A program made the translations under genes and the position numbers. The notes beneath the pieces are model-generated. The model was not told the DNA's origin, searched no databases, and saw only the letters and a program-made list of their open reading frames with translations. From Flavobacterium sp. ZT3R18 (lineage in GTDB: Bacteria > Bacteroidota > Bacteroidia > Flavobacteriales > Flavobacteriaceae): a stretch of 64,000 bases of DNA. The stretch spans positions 286,079 to 350,078 of the forward strand of contig NZ_VJZS01000001.1 in assembly GCF_007097385.1 (NCBI RefSeq). The letters run 5' to 3'. Of this stretch, positions 9,316 to 18,272 are shown in pieces (the stretch's first letter is position 1; each line of letters starts with the position of its first letter).

Positions 9316-9846
9316 TTAATGATTAAATTGTTTAAACAAATCCCAAACTACAATCCCCGCGCTTACTGAAATGTTTAAGGAATGTTTGGTTCCCAATTGT
9401 GGTATTTCAATGCAACCATCGCACAAAGCCACAGCTTCCTGAGCTACGCCATATACTTCATTTCCGAAGATTAAAGCGTATTTTTGGGTTTTATCTACTT
9501 TAAAATCTTGAAGAAAAATCGAACTTTCCACTTGTTCGATGGCAAGAGTTGTGATGTTTTCTTTCTTTAAATCCGCAATAACGGCCAATACGTTTTCGTG
9601 GTGTTCCCAAGTTACCGTTTCGGTTGCGCCAAGTGCGGTTTTGTGAATTTCCTTATTTGGCGGAGTGGCAGTGATGCCGCATAAGATTATTTTTTCTATC
9701 AAAAAAGCATCGGCTGTTCTAAATACTGATCCTATGTTGTGTAAACTGCGAATATCATCCAAAACCAAAATCAAGGGTGTTTTTTCGGATTTCTTAAAAT
9801 CTTCAACTGATTTTCTTTCTAGTTCGCTGTTTTCTAGTTTTCTCAT
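9316..9846 (-). CDS. SPOUT/TrmH family RNA 2'-O-methyltransferase
   Basis: This protein of 176 residues has the SpoU motifs in order: DDIRSLHNIGSVFRTADAF near residue 31, LIFGNEVYGV near 129, and IPQLGTKHSLNISVSAGIVVWD near 148. These form the trefoil-knot SAM site, and the Asn-Arg and Glu positions used by TrmH-type enzymes are visible. It lacks the extra N-terminal L30e-like domain of RlmB-type enzymes, so it resembles the short TrmH or TrmL class acting on tRNA. The RNA target is not decidable here. It is a single-gene unit. Confidence 0.88.
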   Translation of the reverse strand: MRKLENSELERKSVEDFKKSEKTPLILVLDDIRSLHNIGSVFRTADAFLIEKIILCGITATPPNKEIHKTALGATETVTWEHHENVLAVIADLKKENITTLAIEQVESSIFLQDFKVDKTQKYALIFGNEVYGVAQEAVALCDGCIEIPQLGTKHSLNISVSAGIVVWDLFKQFNH

Positions 9847-9873
9847 CTTTTGGGTAATGTAGTTTATAAAAAA

Positions 9874-9896
9874 GGCTTCCTAAAATTTAGGAAGCC
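9874..9896 (-). terminator. Terminator of the DUF1573 gene
   Basis: Perfect 11-bp arms flank a single central base (stem GGCTTCCTAAA). On the minus strand the stem is followed by a run of seven T. It lies about 30 nt past the DUF1573 stop. Confidence 0.8.
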
Positions 9897-9924
9897 GTTC
9901 TTTGTATAGTATAAAAAGGGAATG

Positions 9925-10389
9925 TTAGCTTTTTGTAGCAGCAGGTGCAGCATCTGGTAAAACAGTTCCTTTTATAGTAAGGACTTTTGAAGCTTGTCCT
10001 TCAGCATTTGAAGTTACAGTAACTGTTTTTGTGAATGGGCCAACTCTGTCAGTAGCATATTTTACTCCAATAACTCCTTTTGCTCCTGGAGCAATAGGCT
10101 CTTTTGGTGTAGTAGGTACAGTACATCCACAAGATCCTTGAGTGTTTGTTATGATTAATGGTTTGTTTCCATTATTGGTAAATACAAACTGACGGTTACC
10201 ATCTGCATTGTGAGCTACAGTTCCGTAATCAATAGTTTCGTTTTCAAAAACCATTCCAGCACCATCTACTTTTGGTAAAGATGCAGTAGCTGTAGTTTTT
10301 GCTTTTTTACTCTTTTTTGAAGTTTCTTGAGCGTTAGAAATGGTTATTCCTAAAACGGTAAGCATTGCTATTAGAAAAATTTTTTTCAT
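9925..10389 (-). CDS. DUF1573 secreted protein
   Basis: I choose the ATG whose A is at 10389 (MKKIFLIAMLTVLGITISNAQ), because it begins a clean signal peptide cut after about residue 21. The open frame upstream (12 codons) lacks that character. The mature protein has a DUF1573 Ig-like fold: FENETIDYGTVAHNADG, then GSCGCTVP with the paired Cys, then the APGAKGVIGVKY strand. It should be periplasmic or surface exposed. The function of the family is not established. A Lys-rich segment follows the cleavage site. A -7-like TAAATTTG lies about 25-30 nt upstream on its strand (plus positions 10413-10420). Confidence 0.88.
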   Translation of the reverse strand: MKKIFLIAMLTVLGITISNAQETSKKSKKAKTTATASLPKVDGAGMVFENETIDYGTVAHNADGNRQFVFTNNGNKPLIITNTQGSCGCTVPTTPKEPIAPGAKGVIGVKYATDRVGPFTKTVTVTSNAEGQASKVLTIKGTVLPDAAPAATKS

Positions 10390-10648
10390 AGTATTTTTTT
10401 TGAATTGTTTTACAAATTTATACAAATAAACAAAAATGTATTGATATGTTTTCTTAAAACTAAATTAATTTTTTTCGTCTTAGTTTTTTGCGGTATAAAA
10501 TTATAAATTCGCTGAGTAAATGTTTTAAAATAAATTATACAATTTCTCTCGTTCTTTTGCCTTGAAAAGATCAAAATAACTTCGCCAAATTTCGGACAGT
10601 TTATTTCAAAACCTTTACTAGTTTTTTATTCATTCAAATACAACAATT

Positions 10649-13255
10649 TTGGCAGCAAAAGATAAGATAGTTAAGGAGACTCCATTAATGAAGCAATACA
10701 ACGAAATCAAAAGGAAGTATCCGGATGCTTGCTTGTTGTTTCGAGTTGGGGATTTTTACGAAACTTTTGGAGAAGATGCCGTACGGGCTTCAAGAATTCT
10801 AGGAATTACGTTAACCAAAAGAGGTGCGGGTTCCGAAACAGAGACCGCTTTGGCTGGTTTTCCGCATCATTCTATCAATACCTATTTGCCTAAATTAGTC
10901 AAAGCGGGACTTAGAGTGGCTATTTGCGATCAATTAGAAGATCCAAAAATGACCAAAACCATCGTAAAACGTGGGGTTACAGAACTGGTTACGCCTGGGG
11001 TTTCCATGAATGACGAGGTTTTACAATCTAAAACCAATAACTTTCTAGCGGCTATTTATTTTGCCAATAAAACGATTGGAGTTTCTTTTTTGGATGTTTC
11101 TACCGGAGAATTCCTTACCGCTCAGGGAAATGCGGAATATATAGACAAATTACTTCAGAATTTCAATCCGAGTGAAGTTTTGGTTCCAAAAAATAATAAA
11201 ACTGAATTCCGTGAAACTTTTGGAGAGGATTTTCATAATTTCTATTTGGAAGATTGGATTTTTAAAGAAGATTATGCTCTCGAAACATTGACGAAACATT
11301 TTCAAACCGTTTCGCTAAAAGGGTTTGGAGTAGAGGAGTTGAGAGAAGGGATTATCGCTTCGGGTGCAATTCTTTATTATTTATCCGAAACACAGCACAA
11401 CAGAGTACAGCATATTACTTCAATACAGCGAATTGCCGAGGATGCTTATGTTTGGATGGATCGATTTACGATTCGCAACCTCGAATTGTATCACAGTTAC
11501 AATCCGAATGCGGTTACATTACTAGATGTAATTGATAAAACGCTTTCGCCAATGGGTGGGCGTCTGTTGAAACGTTGGTTGGCTTTACCATTAAAGGATA
11601 GTAATAAGATAAAAAGCCGTCATCAAGTGGTTTCTTATTTAAAAGAAAATCAGGATATTTTAAAAAGTATTCAAAATCAAATCAAACAGATTTCGGATCT
11701 AGAGCGCTTGATTTCTAAAATTGCTACGGGTAAAGTTTCTCCTCGTGAAGTGGTTTATTTGAAAGAATCTCTGGATGCTATTATTCCAATTAAAACATTG
11801 GCGTTAGAAAGTCCGCAAGAAGCTGTAAAAGTAATTGGGGACAGTTTGCACAGCTGTGATTTGTTGCGTGAAAAAATAAAAACAACCTTGAATCAAGATG
11901 CTCCTGTGGCTGTGGCCAAAGGGAACGCGATTGCCAGAGGAATAAATGCCGAATTGGATGATTTGCGCGACATATCTACATCGGGGAAACAGTTTTTGGC
12001 AGGGATTGAGAAAAGGGAGTCGGAACGTACCGGGATTTCTTCCTTAAAAATATCGTTCAATAACGTTTTTGGGTATTATATTGAAGTCAGAAATACGCAT
12101 AAAGATAAAGTGCCGACGGAATGGATTAGAAAGCAAACATTGGTCAGTGCCGAACGTTATATTACCGAAGAGCTGAAAGAATACGAAACTAAAATTCTAG
12201 GAGCTGAAGAGAAAATCCAAAAAATTGAAAACGAATTATTCGAACAATTAGTGAGTTGGATTGCTACCTATATCAAACCGGTCCAGATGAATGCTAATTT
12301 GGTGGCGCAGTTGGATTGTTTGTGCTCTTTTACGCAATTGGCTATCGAAAATAAATACGTTTGCCCAGATATCGATGAAACATTCGAACTCGAAATTAAA
12401 GAGGGAAGACATCCTGTAATTGAAAAGCAATTGCCGGTAGGCGTTCCGTATATAGCCAATGACGTTTTCTTAGATAGAGAGACACAACAATTGATTATGA
12501 TTACGGGGCCCAATATGTCGGGTAAGTCGGCAATATTGCGTCAAACGGCTTTGATTGTGTTGCTGGCTCAAATGGGAAGTTTTGTGCCTGCCGAAAGCGT
12601 AAGAATGGGAATTGTAGATAAGATATTCACCAGAGTGGGAGCTTCGGATAATATTTCGATGGGAGAATCTACTTTTATGGTCGAAATGAATGAAACAGCT
12701 TCTATTTTGAATAATATATCCGATCGAAGCTTGGTATTATTGGATGAAATAGGAAGGGGAACGAGTACCTATGACGGGATTTCTATAGCTTGGGCTATCG
12801 CTGAATTTTTGCACGAACATCCTTCACAACCCAAAACATTATTTGCGACGCATTATCATGAATTGAATGAGATGAGTGAGTCGATGCCTCGAATTCAGAA
12901 TTACAATGTCTCTGTGAAAGAGTTGAAGGATACGGTGCTTTTTATTCGGAAATTGGTAAAAGGAGGAAGCGCCCATAGTTTTGGTATTCATGTGGCCAAA
13001 ATGGCGGGTATGCCTCAACTGGTAATCTCGAAAGCACAAAAGATGCTGAAGAAATTAGAAAGAAATCATTCGAGCGATGTATTGAATGGTGTAAAATCTG
13101 CAAAAGAAGAAATGCAAATGAGTTTCTTTAATCTGGATGATCCTTTGTTGGAAGAAATCAAAGAGGAGATCGTTAATTTGGATATAAATGCCATAACACC
13201 CGTTGAAGCATTGATGAAACTCAATGAGATTAAGAGGATGCTGTCTAGGAAGTAA
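10649..13255 (+). CDS. mutS: DNA mismatch repair protein MutS
   Basis: This protein of 868 residues recognises mismatches and small loops in DNA. The N-terminal mismatch-recognition loop [14 protein letters not shown] (Phe-x-Glu type) is at about residues 30-43. The ATPase has Walker A GPNMSGKS at 620-627, the ST(F)MVEMNE segment, Walker [17 protein letters not shown] and the ATHYHEL motif. I keep the TTG start at 10649, since the [17 protein letters not shown] beginning continues family similarity; ATG 10688 is the alternative and would lose 13 residues. A TTTTCAGTC repeat starts 6 nt after the stop. MutL is not in the window. Confidence 0.96.
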   Translation: MAAKDKIVKETPLMKQYNEIKRKYPDACLLFRVGDFYETFGEDAVRASRILGITLTKRGAGSETETALAGFPHHSINTYLPKLVKAGLRVAICDQLEDPKMTKTIVKRGVTELVTPGVSMNDEVLQSKTNNFLAAIYFANKTIGVSFLDVSTGEFLTAQGNAEYIDKLLQNFNPSEVLVPKNNKTEFRETFGEDFHNFYLEDWIFKEDYALETLTKHFQTVSLKGFGVEELREGIIASGAILYYLSETQHNRVQHITSIQRIAEDAYVWMDRFTIRNLELYHSYNPNAVTLLDVIDKTLSPMGGRLLKRWLALPLKDSNKIKSRHQVVSYLKENQDILKSIQNQIKQISDLERLISKIATGKVSPREVVYLKESLDAIIPIKTLALESPQEAVKVIGDSLHSCDLLREKIKTTLNQDAPVAVAKGNAIARGINAELDDLRDISTSGKQFLAGIEKRESERTGISSLKISFNNVFGYYIEVRNTHKDKVPTEWIRKQTLVSAERYITEELKEYETKILGAEEKIQKIENELFEQLVSWIATYIKPVQMNANLVAQLDCLCSFTQLAIENKYVCPDIDETFELEIKEGRHPVIEKQLPVGVPYIANDVFLDRETQQLIMITGPNMSGKSAILRQTALIVLLAQMGSFVPAESVRMGIVDKIFTRVGASDNISMGESTFMVEMNETASILNNISDRSLVLLDEIGRGTSTYDGISIAWAIAEFLHEHPSQPKTLFATHYHELNEMSESMPRIQNYNVSVKELKDTVLFIRKLVKGGSAHSFGIHVAKMAGMPQLVISKAQKMLKKLERNHSSDVLNGVKSAKEEMQMSFFNLDDPLLEEIKEEIVNLDINAITPVEALMKLNEIKRMLSRK

Positions 13256-13261
13256 GTTTTT

Positions 13262-13302
13262 AGTTTTCAGTCGCAGTCTCAGTTTTTAGTCTCAGTCTTC
13301 AG
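13262..13302 (+). repeat. TTTTCAGTC repeat tract after mutS
   Basis: Imperfect units of TTTTCAGTCGCAGTCTCAG run from 6 nt after the mutS stop. They are in the same family as tracts at 20547, 21921, 22590 and 26386. The orientation follows mutS transcription. Antisense copies at about 13397-13437 and 13543-13581 could pair with it. Confidence 0.8.
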
Positions 13303-13590
13303 TTCAAAAGGGTGCTGATTTTACAAACGGCACTAAAATAGGCTTGCTTTTTTTTAATATTGTTAAGAAAGTGAATGACAATTTTTGCAGACAGCACTGA
13401 AAACTGCCACTGCGACTGAAAACTGTGACTTGAATGCAGTTTTTGGTTCAAAAAAGGCGTTGATTTTACAAGCGGTACTAAGAATAGACTTGCTTTTTTA
13501 AAATATTGTTACGAAAGTGAATTACAATTTTTGCAGACAACTCTGAAAACTGAGACTGCGACTGAAAACTGAGACTTGAATACAGTTTTT
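13302..13590. repeat. Two diverged tandem copies of a ~144-bp noncoding unit
   Basis: Copy 1 is 13302-13445 and copy 2 is 13446-13590. Both run through GTTCAAAA, GATTTTACAA, CTTGCTTTTTT, AATATTGTTA, ACAATTTTTGCAGACA and end in an antisense ACTGAAAACTG tract and CAGTTTTT. They differ at scattered positions. No coding frame is shared. The remaining bases to the tRNA genes (13591-13742) show only a possible -7-like TAAATTTG near 13688. Confidence 0.85.
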
Positions 13591-13742
13591 CAGCTTTTTT
13601 TATTCTTTAAACAAAACGTTGTCAGAAGGTTGAATTTTATCTTGATTTTTTTTCTAAAAAAGGCTTGTGTAATTCAATAAATGTCTTAAATTTGCAACCG
13701 CAATACGAAATAAGTATTGCGGTTCTTTTTAGAATTGAAAAT

Positions 13743-13815
13743 GCGAAAATAGCTCAGTTGGTAGAGCGCGACCTTGCCAAGGTCGAGGTCGCGGGTTCGA
13801 GCCCCGTTTTTCGCT
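13743..13815 (+). tRNA. tRNA-Gly (GCC)
   Basis: The acceptor arms are GCGAAAA and TTTTCGC. The D-arm is GCTCAGTTGGTAGAGC, the anticodon loop is CTTGCCAAG with anticodon GCC, and the T-loop is TTCGAGC. The discriminator is T at 13815 and CCA is encoded at 13816-13818. It is followed 15 nt later by a tRNA-Leu gene, so the two are probably one transcript. Confidence 0.96.
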
Positions 13816-13830
13816 CCAACACCACATAAT

Positions 13831-13916
13831 GCTCGGATGGTGAAATTGGTAGACACGCTGGACTTAAAATCCAGTGAACAGCAATGTTCGTGCGGGTTCA
13901 AGTCCCGCTCTGAGTA
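13831..13916 (+). tRNA. tRNA-Leu (TAA)
   Basis: The length is 86 nt with a long variable arm, as a class II tRNA has. The acceptor GCTCGGA pairs with TCTGAGT, and the anticodon loop is ACTTAAAAT with anticodon TAA. The T-arm is GCGGGTTCAAGTCCCGC. The discriminator is A and CCA is not encoded. Confidence 0.95.
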
Positions 13917-13920
13917 CTAG

Positions 13921-13951
13921 AAAGCTTCAAACTATGTTTGAAGCTTTTTTT
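13921..13951 (+). terminator. Terminator of the tRNA-Gly/tRNA-Leu unit
   Basis: Perfect 12-bp arms (13921-13932 and 13936-13947, stem AAAGCTTCAAAC) with a 3-nt loop run into seven or more T. It begins 5 nt after the tRNA-Leu gene. Confidence 0.85.
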
Positions 13952-14058
13952 ATTTAAACATTAACGGCAAATAATCTTTATTTCAGCTAAGAAACTGCGA
14001 TACAAATTGCTGATTTTAAGTAACTTTATATTGATTTTCAACCAACTAAATTAGAATC

Positions 14059-15780
14059 ATGAAAAAAGTTATATTCCTTCTAGTGATTGCTGTTACCTTG
14101 TTTTTTTCTTGCAAAAAAAATACTCCCGAAAAAGAGGAAACAGTAATTGGAAAAAACAGTTTAAGCTGTGCTCCACAAACTGTTGATGCGAAATGGTATA
14201 CATCTGATAATAAGGCACCGTTATTTAAAGGGATGGATGTTGTTGATTATCCGATAACTACCAAAAATCCTGAAGCTCAAAAATATTTCAATCAGGGATT
14301 GGCATTAGCATACGGATTTAATCATGCCGAAGCCGCCCGTTCGTTTTATTATGCTGCCAAGCTGGATCCTGAATGCGCCATGTGCTTTTGGGGATTTGCC
14401 TATGTACTGGGGCCAAATTATAACGCAGGAATGGAACCTGATAATTACGAACGAGCTTATAAGGCAATCCAACAAGCGTTAAAATTACAAGAAAAAGTAA
14501 CTGAAAAGGAAAAAGCTTTAATCAATGCGTTGGCAAAAAGATATGTAGCAAAACCTTTAGATGACAGAAGTACTCTGGATATTGCCTATGCGAACGCGAT
14601 GAAGGAAGTCAATCAGAAATTTTCGGATGACATCAATATCACTGCTTTGTATGCCGAATCGGTTATGGATTTACACCCATGGGATTTGTATGAAAAAAAC
14701 GGAACTCCGAAGAAATGGACGCCGGAAATTGTATCCCTTATGGAGAAGATTTTAAAAAAAGATCCTAAACATATTGGTGCCAATCATTTTTATATCCACG
14801 CAGTAGAGGCGTCAAATACTCCAGAAAGAGGGAATGCAGCTGCTAAATTTTTTGATGATGGAAATGCAGCTTCTTTCGGGCATTTGGTCCATATGCCTTC
14901 CCATATTTATATCCGAACCGGAGAATATCACAAAGGAACTCTCGCTAATATTAATGCGGTAAAAGTTGATAGTAATTATGTAACCGTGTGTCATGCCCAG
15001 GGTGCTTATCCTCTAGCCTACTATCCTCACAATTATCACTTTATGGCAGGAACAGCAACTTTGGAAGGCAACTCAAAATGGGCCATGATCGGAGCAAATG
15101 AAACTTCAAATCATGTGCACCCGAAAACGATGATTGAACCGGGTTGGGCAACACTTCAGCACTACTATGTAATTCCGTATTTTGTAGCTGTGAAATTTGG
15201 AAAATGGGATGAAATCCTGAAAATGAAATTGGTATCCGATACTTTAAAATATCCTGTTGCCGTTGCACATTATGCAAAAGGAATGGCATATTTAGGAAAA
15301 AAAGATTTCGCAAAAGCTAAAGGCGAATTTGTGAGACTGGAAGTTCTATCCTATGACAAATCACTCGAAAAAATGACTATTTGGGAAATTAACTCAATGC
15401 ATACCATTGTTGAAATAGCGACCAAAGTTTTGAAATCGGAAATTTTAGCTTCTGAAAGAAATTATACGCAAAGTATTCTTTTGTTACAAAAAGCTGTTGT
15501 TTTAGAAGATGGTTTGAATTACAATGAACCACCGGATTGGTTTTTCTCTGTAAGACATCATTTGGGAGCAATACAAATTGAGGCGGGAAGATATAACGAT
15601 GCTATCAAAACCTATGAAGAGGATTTGAAACGATTTCCCAAAAACGGTTGGGCATATCATGGATTGAAATTAGCTTATGAAAAACGGAATAACAAAGCTA
15701 AAGTTCAGGAAATCGAACAGTTGATTTCCAGAAGTTGGGCGACGGCTGATGTTAAAATTACGACTTCAAGGATAAAATAA
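14059..15780 (+). CDS. TPR-repeat lipoprotein
   Basis: This is a 573-residue secreted lipoprotein. The signal peptide ends in the lipobox LFFSC with acylated Cys18. The mature part is helical with tetratricopeptide-like units: the clear ones are near residues 75-130 (KYFNQGLALAYGFNHAEAARSFYYAAKLDPEC), near 395-425, and near 505-540 (GRYNDAIKTYEEDLKRFPKN). A conserved block HMPSHIYIRTGEYHKG lies in the middle. The CAMCFWGFA Cys pair could bind metal or form a disulfide. The function is unknown; TPR units suggest protein binding at the membrane face. It appears to be a single-gene unit with its own terminator. Confidence 0.85.
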   Translation: MKKVIFLLVIAVTLFFSCKKNTPEKEETVIGKNSLSCAPQTVDAKWYTSDNKAPLFKGMDVVDYPITTKNPEAQKYFNQGLALAYGFNHAEAARSFYYAAKLDPECAMCFWGFAYVLGPNYNAGMEPDNYERAYKAIQQALKLQEKVTEKEKALINALAKRYVAKPLDDRSTLDIAYANAMKEVNQKFSDDINITALYAESVMDLHPWDLYEKNGTPKKWTPEIVSLMEKILKKDPKHIGANHFYIHAVEASNTPERGNAAAKFFDDGNAASFGHLVHMPSHIYIRTGEYHKGTLANINAVKVDSNYVTVCHAQGAYPLAYYPHNYHFMAGTATLEGNSKWAMIGANETSNHVHPKTMIEPGWATLQHYYVIPYFVAVKFGKWDEILKMKLVSDTLKYPVAVAHYAKGMAYLGKKDFAKAKGEFVRLEVLSYDKSLEKMTIWEINSMHTIVEIATKVLKSEILASERNYTQSILLLQKAVVLEDGLNYNEPPDWFFSVRHHLGAIQIEAGRYNDAIKTYEEDLKRFPKNGWAYHGLKLAYEKRNNKAKVQEIEQLISRSWATADVKITTSRIK

Positions 15781-15805
15781 AAAACCCGCTCAATGAACGG
15801 GTTTT
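15781..15805 (+). terminator. Terminator of the TPR lipoprotein gene
   Basis: Arms AAAACCCG (15781-15788) and CGGGTTTT (15798-15805) start directly at the stop codon of the TPR gene. The T run is short, so it may be a weak terminator. Confidence 0.65.
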
Positions 15806-15852
15806 AGTTATTTGCAAAGTTATGATGGTAAATCAGTTTGAATATAAGTGGC

Positions 15853-15896
15853 TTAAATCTAAAATCTGTAATCTAAATTCTTAAATCTAAAATTAA
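15853..15896. repeat. AATCTAAAATC-type simple repeat
   Basis: The stretch repeats TTAAATCTAAAATC and variants with a period of roughly 9-11 nt. Similar tracts lie at 41983-42030 and 48113-48248. Confidence 0.55.
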
Positions 15897-16244
15897 ATGG
15901 GCGCTTTCGTGATAAGTAAAAGATTTGATGATCAATATAAATTTGTGTTTACTTCCAGAAAGGGGAAAGTGATTTTTACAAGTTTGAGTTATGAGCTTAG
16001 GTTTGAGTGTGAAGAAGGGGTGGAGCGGTTTAAGGTAAGCGTTGAGTCGGCTTCTTTTCTTAAATTTAAAACGTCTAAGGGTAGGTATTTTTTTAAGCTG
16101 TTTTTAGGAGAAGAACACGTCGCAACGAGTAGAAAATATACTACGGAGCTTAGGGTTCAAAAGGGAATTGATGAAATTGTAAAATACGCATCGGTTTCTG
16201 AAATATTAGATTTTTCGGAAAATGATTTGATTTTTATAGATTAA
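15897..16244 (+). CDS. DUF1508 (YegP-like) small protein
   Basis: This protein of 115 residues looks like two degenerate DUF1508 units. The first is FVISKRFDDQYKFVFTSRKGKVIFTSLSY followed by CEEGVERFKVSV. The second is FKTSKGRYFFKLFLGEEHVATSRKYTTELRVQKGIDEIVKYA. Each is a beta meander ending in a helix that starts with a charged x-GI/GV pair. There is no signal peptide. The role of the family is unknown. A terminator follows at 16264-16300. The 44 nt before the start are an AATCTAAAATC-type simple repeat, so no promoter can be placed there with confidence. Confidence 0.75.
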   Translation: MGAFVISKRFDDQYKFVFTSRKGKVIFTSLSYELRFECEEGVERFKVSVESASFLKFKTSKGRYFFKLFLGEEHVATSRKYTTELRVQKGIDEIVKYASVSEILDFSENDLIFID

Positions 16245-16263
16245 ATTTAAAATTTTAAAAGAT

Positions 16264-16300
16264 AAAAAAATACCATCTCGATTTCGGGATGGTATTTTTT
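16264..16300 (+). terminator. Terminator of the DUF1508 gene
   Basis: Arms TACCATCTCG (16271-16280) and CGGGATGGTA (16285-16294) differ at one base (a G-U pair in RNA). The hairpin has an A run before and eight T after it. It lies 27 nt past the stop. Confidence 0.8.
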
Positions 16301-16351
16301 TTATGATTTCTTCTCTGATTAAAAAAAACATTGATTCTGAGAAATAAAGGC

Positions 16352-16380
16352 ATAAAAAAAGCTGCATAAAATGCAGCTTA
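16352..16380 (-). terminator. Terminator of the small lipoprotein gene
   Basis: Perfect 9-bp arms (16359-16367 and 16371-16379, stem AAGCTGCAT) with a 3-nt loop. On the minus strand a run of T follows the stem. It lies about 24 nt past the stop of the 16404-16619 gene. Confidence 0.8.
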
Positions 16381-16403
16381 TTTTTTTCTTGCGTAATTTG
16401 AAA

Positions 16404-16619
16404 TTACTTAGCAGCTGGAGCTTCAGTAGCAGCAGGAGTTGTAGTAGCAGCAGCAGAATCAACAGCTACAGCAGCAGTATCAGCAACAACAGCAGCAGTG
16501 TCAGCAACAACAGCAGTAGAATCTACAGCTACAGTTTCTTCAGCAGCAGCGTCAGCTTTTTTACATGATACAACAGTTAATACAGCAACAACAGCTAAAC
16601 TTAAAAATACTTTTTTCAT
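16404..16619 (-). CDS. Small Ala/Val-rich lipoprotein
   Basis: The product is 71 residues. Its signal peptide ends in the lipobox TVVSC with Cys19, so it is membrane attached. The mature 53 residues are almost only Ala, Val, Thr, Asp, Glu and Pro and contain near-identical units of VADTAAV, which come from a short tandem duplication in the DNA. No fold or enzyme motif is visible; it is probably an extended or disordered surface peptide. It has its own -7-like element (TATCTTTG on its strand, plus positions 16656-16663) and its own terminator, so it looks like a real, separately expressed gene. Confidence 0.8.
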   Translation of the reverse strand: MKKVFLSLAVVAVLTVVSCKKADAAAEETVAVDSTAVVADTAAVVADTAAVAVDSAAATTTPAATEAPAAK

Positions 16620-16655
16620 CTTAATTTAATATAAAGGTTAATTATTAATTCGGGG

Positions 16656-16663
16656 CAAAGATA
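16656..16663 (-). promoter_or_regulatory. -7-like element for the small lipoprotein gene
   Basis: On the minus strand the bases read TATCTTTG, an exact match to TAnnTTTG, 37-44 nt before the start codon. An upstream TTTG at the usual spacing is not clear. Confidence 0.5.
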
Positions 16664-16766
16664 TAAAATTTTTAATATGTAAAATATTTTTTCATTTATT
16701 TTTTTAAAATAATTTTCTCTCAGTGCTTTAGGGGTTTGGGGTAACTGCAAAAATCTAAATTGTATT

Positions 16767-18005
16767 TTATATAATTGGTTTTATTTTTGTCATAATGTTA
16801 TTGGTGGCTCCTTTGTTCTTTTGTACAAATGCGTTGCAAATTTGTCCTTTGTCATGTCTTGTCTCATTATTTTGAATAAGGTCTGATAATGATTGCTCTA
16901 ACTCCTTTTGATTGCTTATTGAAATGCAACCGCCTAACAGCACCAAACGAGTTGCTTCTTCAAAATGGGAGTAGTTTGGACCTATAAGTATGGGTACTCC
17001 AAAAGTAGCAGGTTCTAATATATTGTGAACACCTGGGTTTCCAAAACCACCACCTACATAAGAGATGTCGGCATAACTATAAATTTTGGTAAGGATGCCT
17101 ATGGTGTCAATGATAAATACGTTGAATTGGGATAAATCTTTGTTTTCTTTTTCTGAAAATAAAACTGCTTTTTTGGTAATGCTATTCTTTAAATGTTCAA
17201 TTTGTTCGGGTTTTATATTATGAGGCGCAATGATGAATTTTACATCGAGTGTGCATGAATTGATGTATTCGACAAGTATGGTTTCGTCTTTTGGCCAAGA
17301 ACTGCCAATGACTAGGGTTAAGGTATTGTCTTTAAACTCCGAGATGAAATCTAATGTATTGTCTTTTTCTAAAATGGCAACCACTCTGTCAAATCGGGTA
17401 TCGCCAGAAACGGTAACATTGGTTTTGCCTAACTGGGTAATTAGTTTTTTTGAGTTTTCATTTTGAACAAAGAAATGAGTAAAAGAGTTTAATGCTTTTC
17501 GGTAAAATCCGCCATACCATTTAAAGAATAATTGCTTCTCTCTAAAAATACCCGAAATTAAATAAGTAGGGATGTTTTGTTTTTTGAGCTGATCCAAATA
17601 ATTAATCCAAAATTCGTATTTAATAAAGAAAACAAGATCTGGATGAACTAGTTTTAAAAATTGCTTGGCGTTTTTTGGTGTGTCCAAAGGCAAATAGACA
17701 GTCGCATCGGCAACGGTATTGTTTTTTCGAACCTCATAACCTGATGGAGAAAAAAAGGTAACCACAATTTTATGATTGGGATACTTGCTTTTGATTTCTT
17801 CAATTACGGGTAGTCCTTGTTCGTATTCCCCTAATGATGCTGCGTGAAACCAAATGGTCTTGTCTGTTGGTTTTATTTTTTGTTCCAAAGTCAAAAAGAC
17901 ATTTTTTCGGCCTTCTACAAAAAGTTTGATTTTTAGGCTAAAAAGGGCTACAATTTTCAATAAAAATTGAGCAAATTGTAGGGTTAAATTATATAGGAAG
18001 TGCAT
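16767..18005 (-). CDS. waaA: 3-deoxy-D-manno-octulosonic acid (Kdo) transferase
   Basis: WaaA (KdtA, GT30) transfers Kdo to lipid A precursors at the inner membrane. The 412-residue length fits the family. Visible are a hydrophobic N-terminal segment (about 3-30), the GRKNVF start of the catalytic region, WFHAASLGEYEQGLPVIE with the conserved Glu near residue 63, the FIKYEFWINYL block near 130, the VSGDTRFDRV block near 198, and the C-terminal YVGGGFGNPGVHNILEPATFGVPILIGP block. It faces outward from the aminotransferase gene and shares a 267-nt intergenic region with it. Confidence 0.94.
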   Translation of the reverse strand: MHFLYNLTLQFAQFLLKIVALFSLKIKLFVEGRKNVFLTLEQKIKPTDKTIWFHAASLGEYEQGLPVIEEIKSKYPNHKIVVTFFSPSGYEVRKNNTVADATVYLPLDTPKNAKQFLKLVHPDLVFFIKYEFWINYLDQLKKQNIPTYLISGIFREKQLFFKWYGGFYRKALNSFTHFFVQNENSKKLITQLGKTNVTVSGDTRFDRVVAILEKDNTLDFISEFKDNTLTLVIGSSWPKDETILVEYINSCTLDVKFIIAPHNIKPEQIEHLKNSITKKAVLFSEKENKDLSQFNVFIIDTIGILTKIYSYADISYVGGGFGNPGVHNILEPATFGVPILIGPNYSHFEEATRLVLLGGCISISNQKELEQSLSDLIQNNETRHDKGQICNAFVQKNKGATNNIMTKIKPII

Positions 18006-18134
18006 CAGTATTTTTTTGTGCTAAAATACATTTTCTTTGTATTATTTTCTTCCGAAAAAATATTTAAATTTTGGTTGTCAGGAACCCACTTTTTTATTTC
18101 ATGGGTAGATAACACTTTTTTAGTGTGGGTTTCA

Positions 18135-18164
18135 TTGTTTTAAATTCATTAATAACTATTTTTG
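18135..18164 (+). promoter_or_regulatory. Promoter for the DegT-family aminotransferase gene
   Basis: TTG at 18135-18137 and TATTTTTG at 18157-18164 are separated by 19 nt, which matches the Bacteroidetes TTTG-N19-TAnnTTTG pattern except for one base in the -33 box. The leader would be about 100 nt. Confidence 0.5.
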
Positions 18165-18272
18165 TTCTGCTTTTTCAGAATAACTTGTTATTTCTAGAAT
18201 AGTGACTTGAAGACTTAAAACTTCAATTAACAGACCCTGAGAAATGTAAGGGCAAATTTAAAAAATGAATAA

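Noticed and set aside
13686..13901. Minus-strand open frame of 71 codons
   Set aside because: It runs antisense through tRNA-Gly and tRNA-Leu and has no protein-like pattern.
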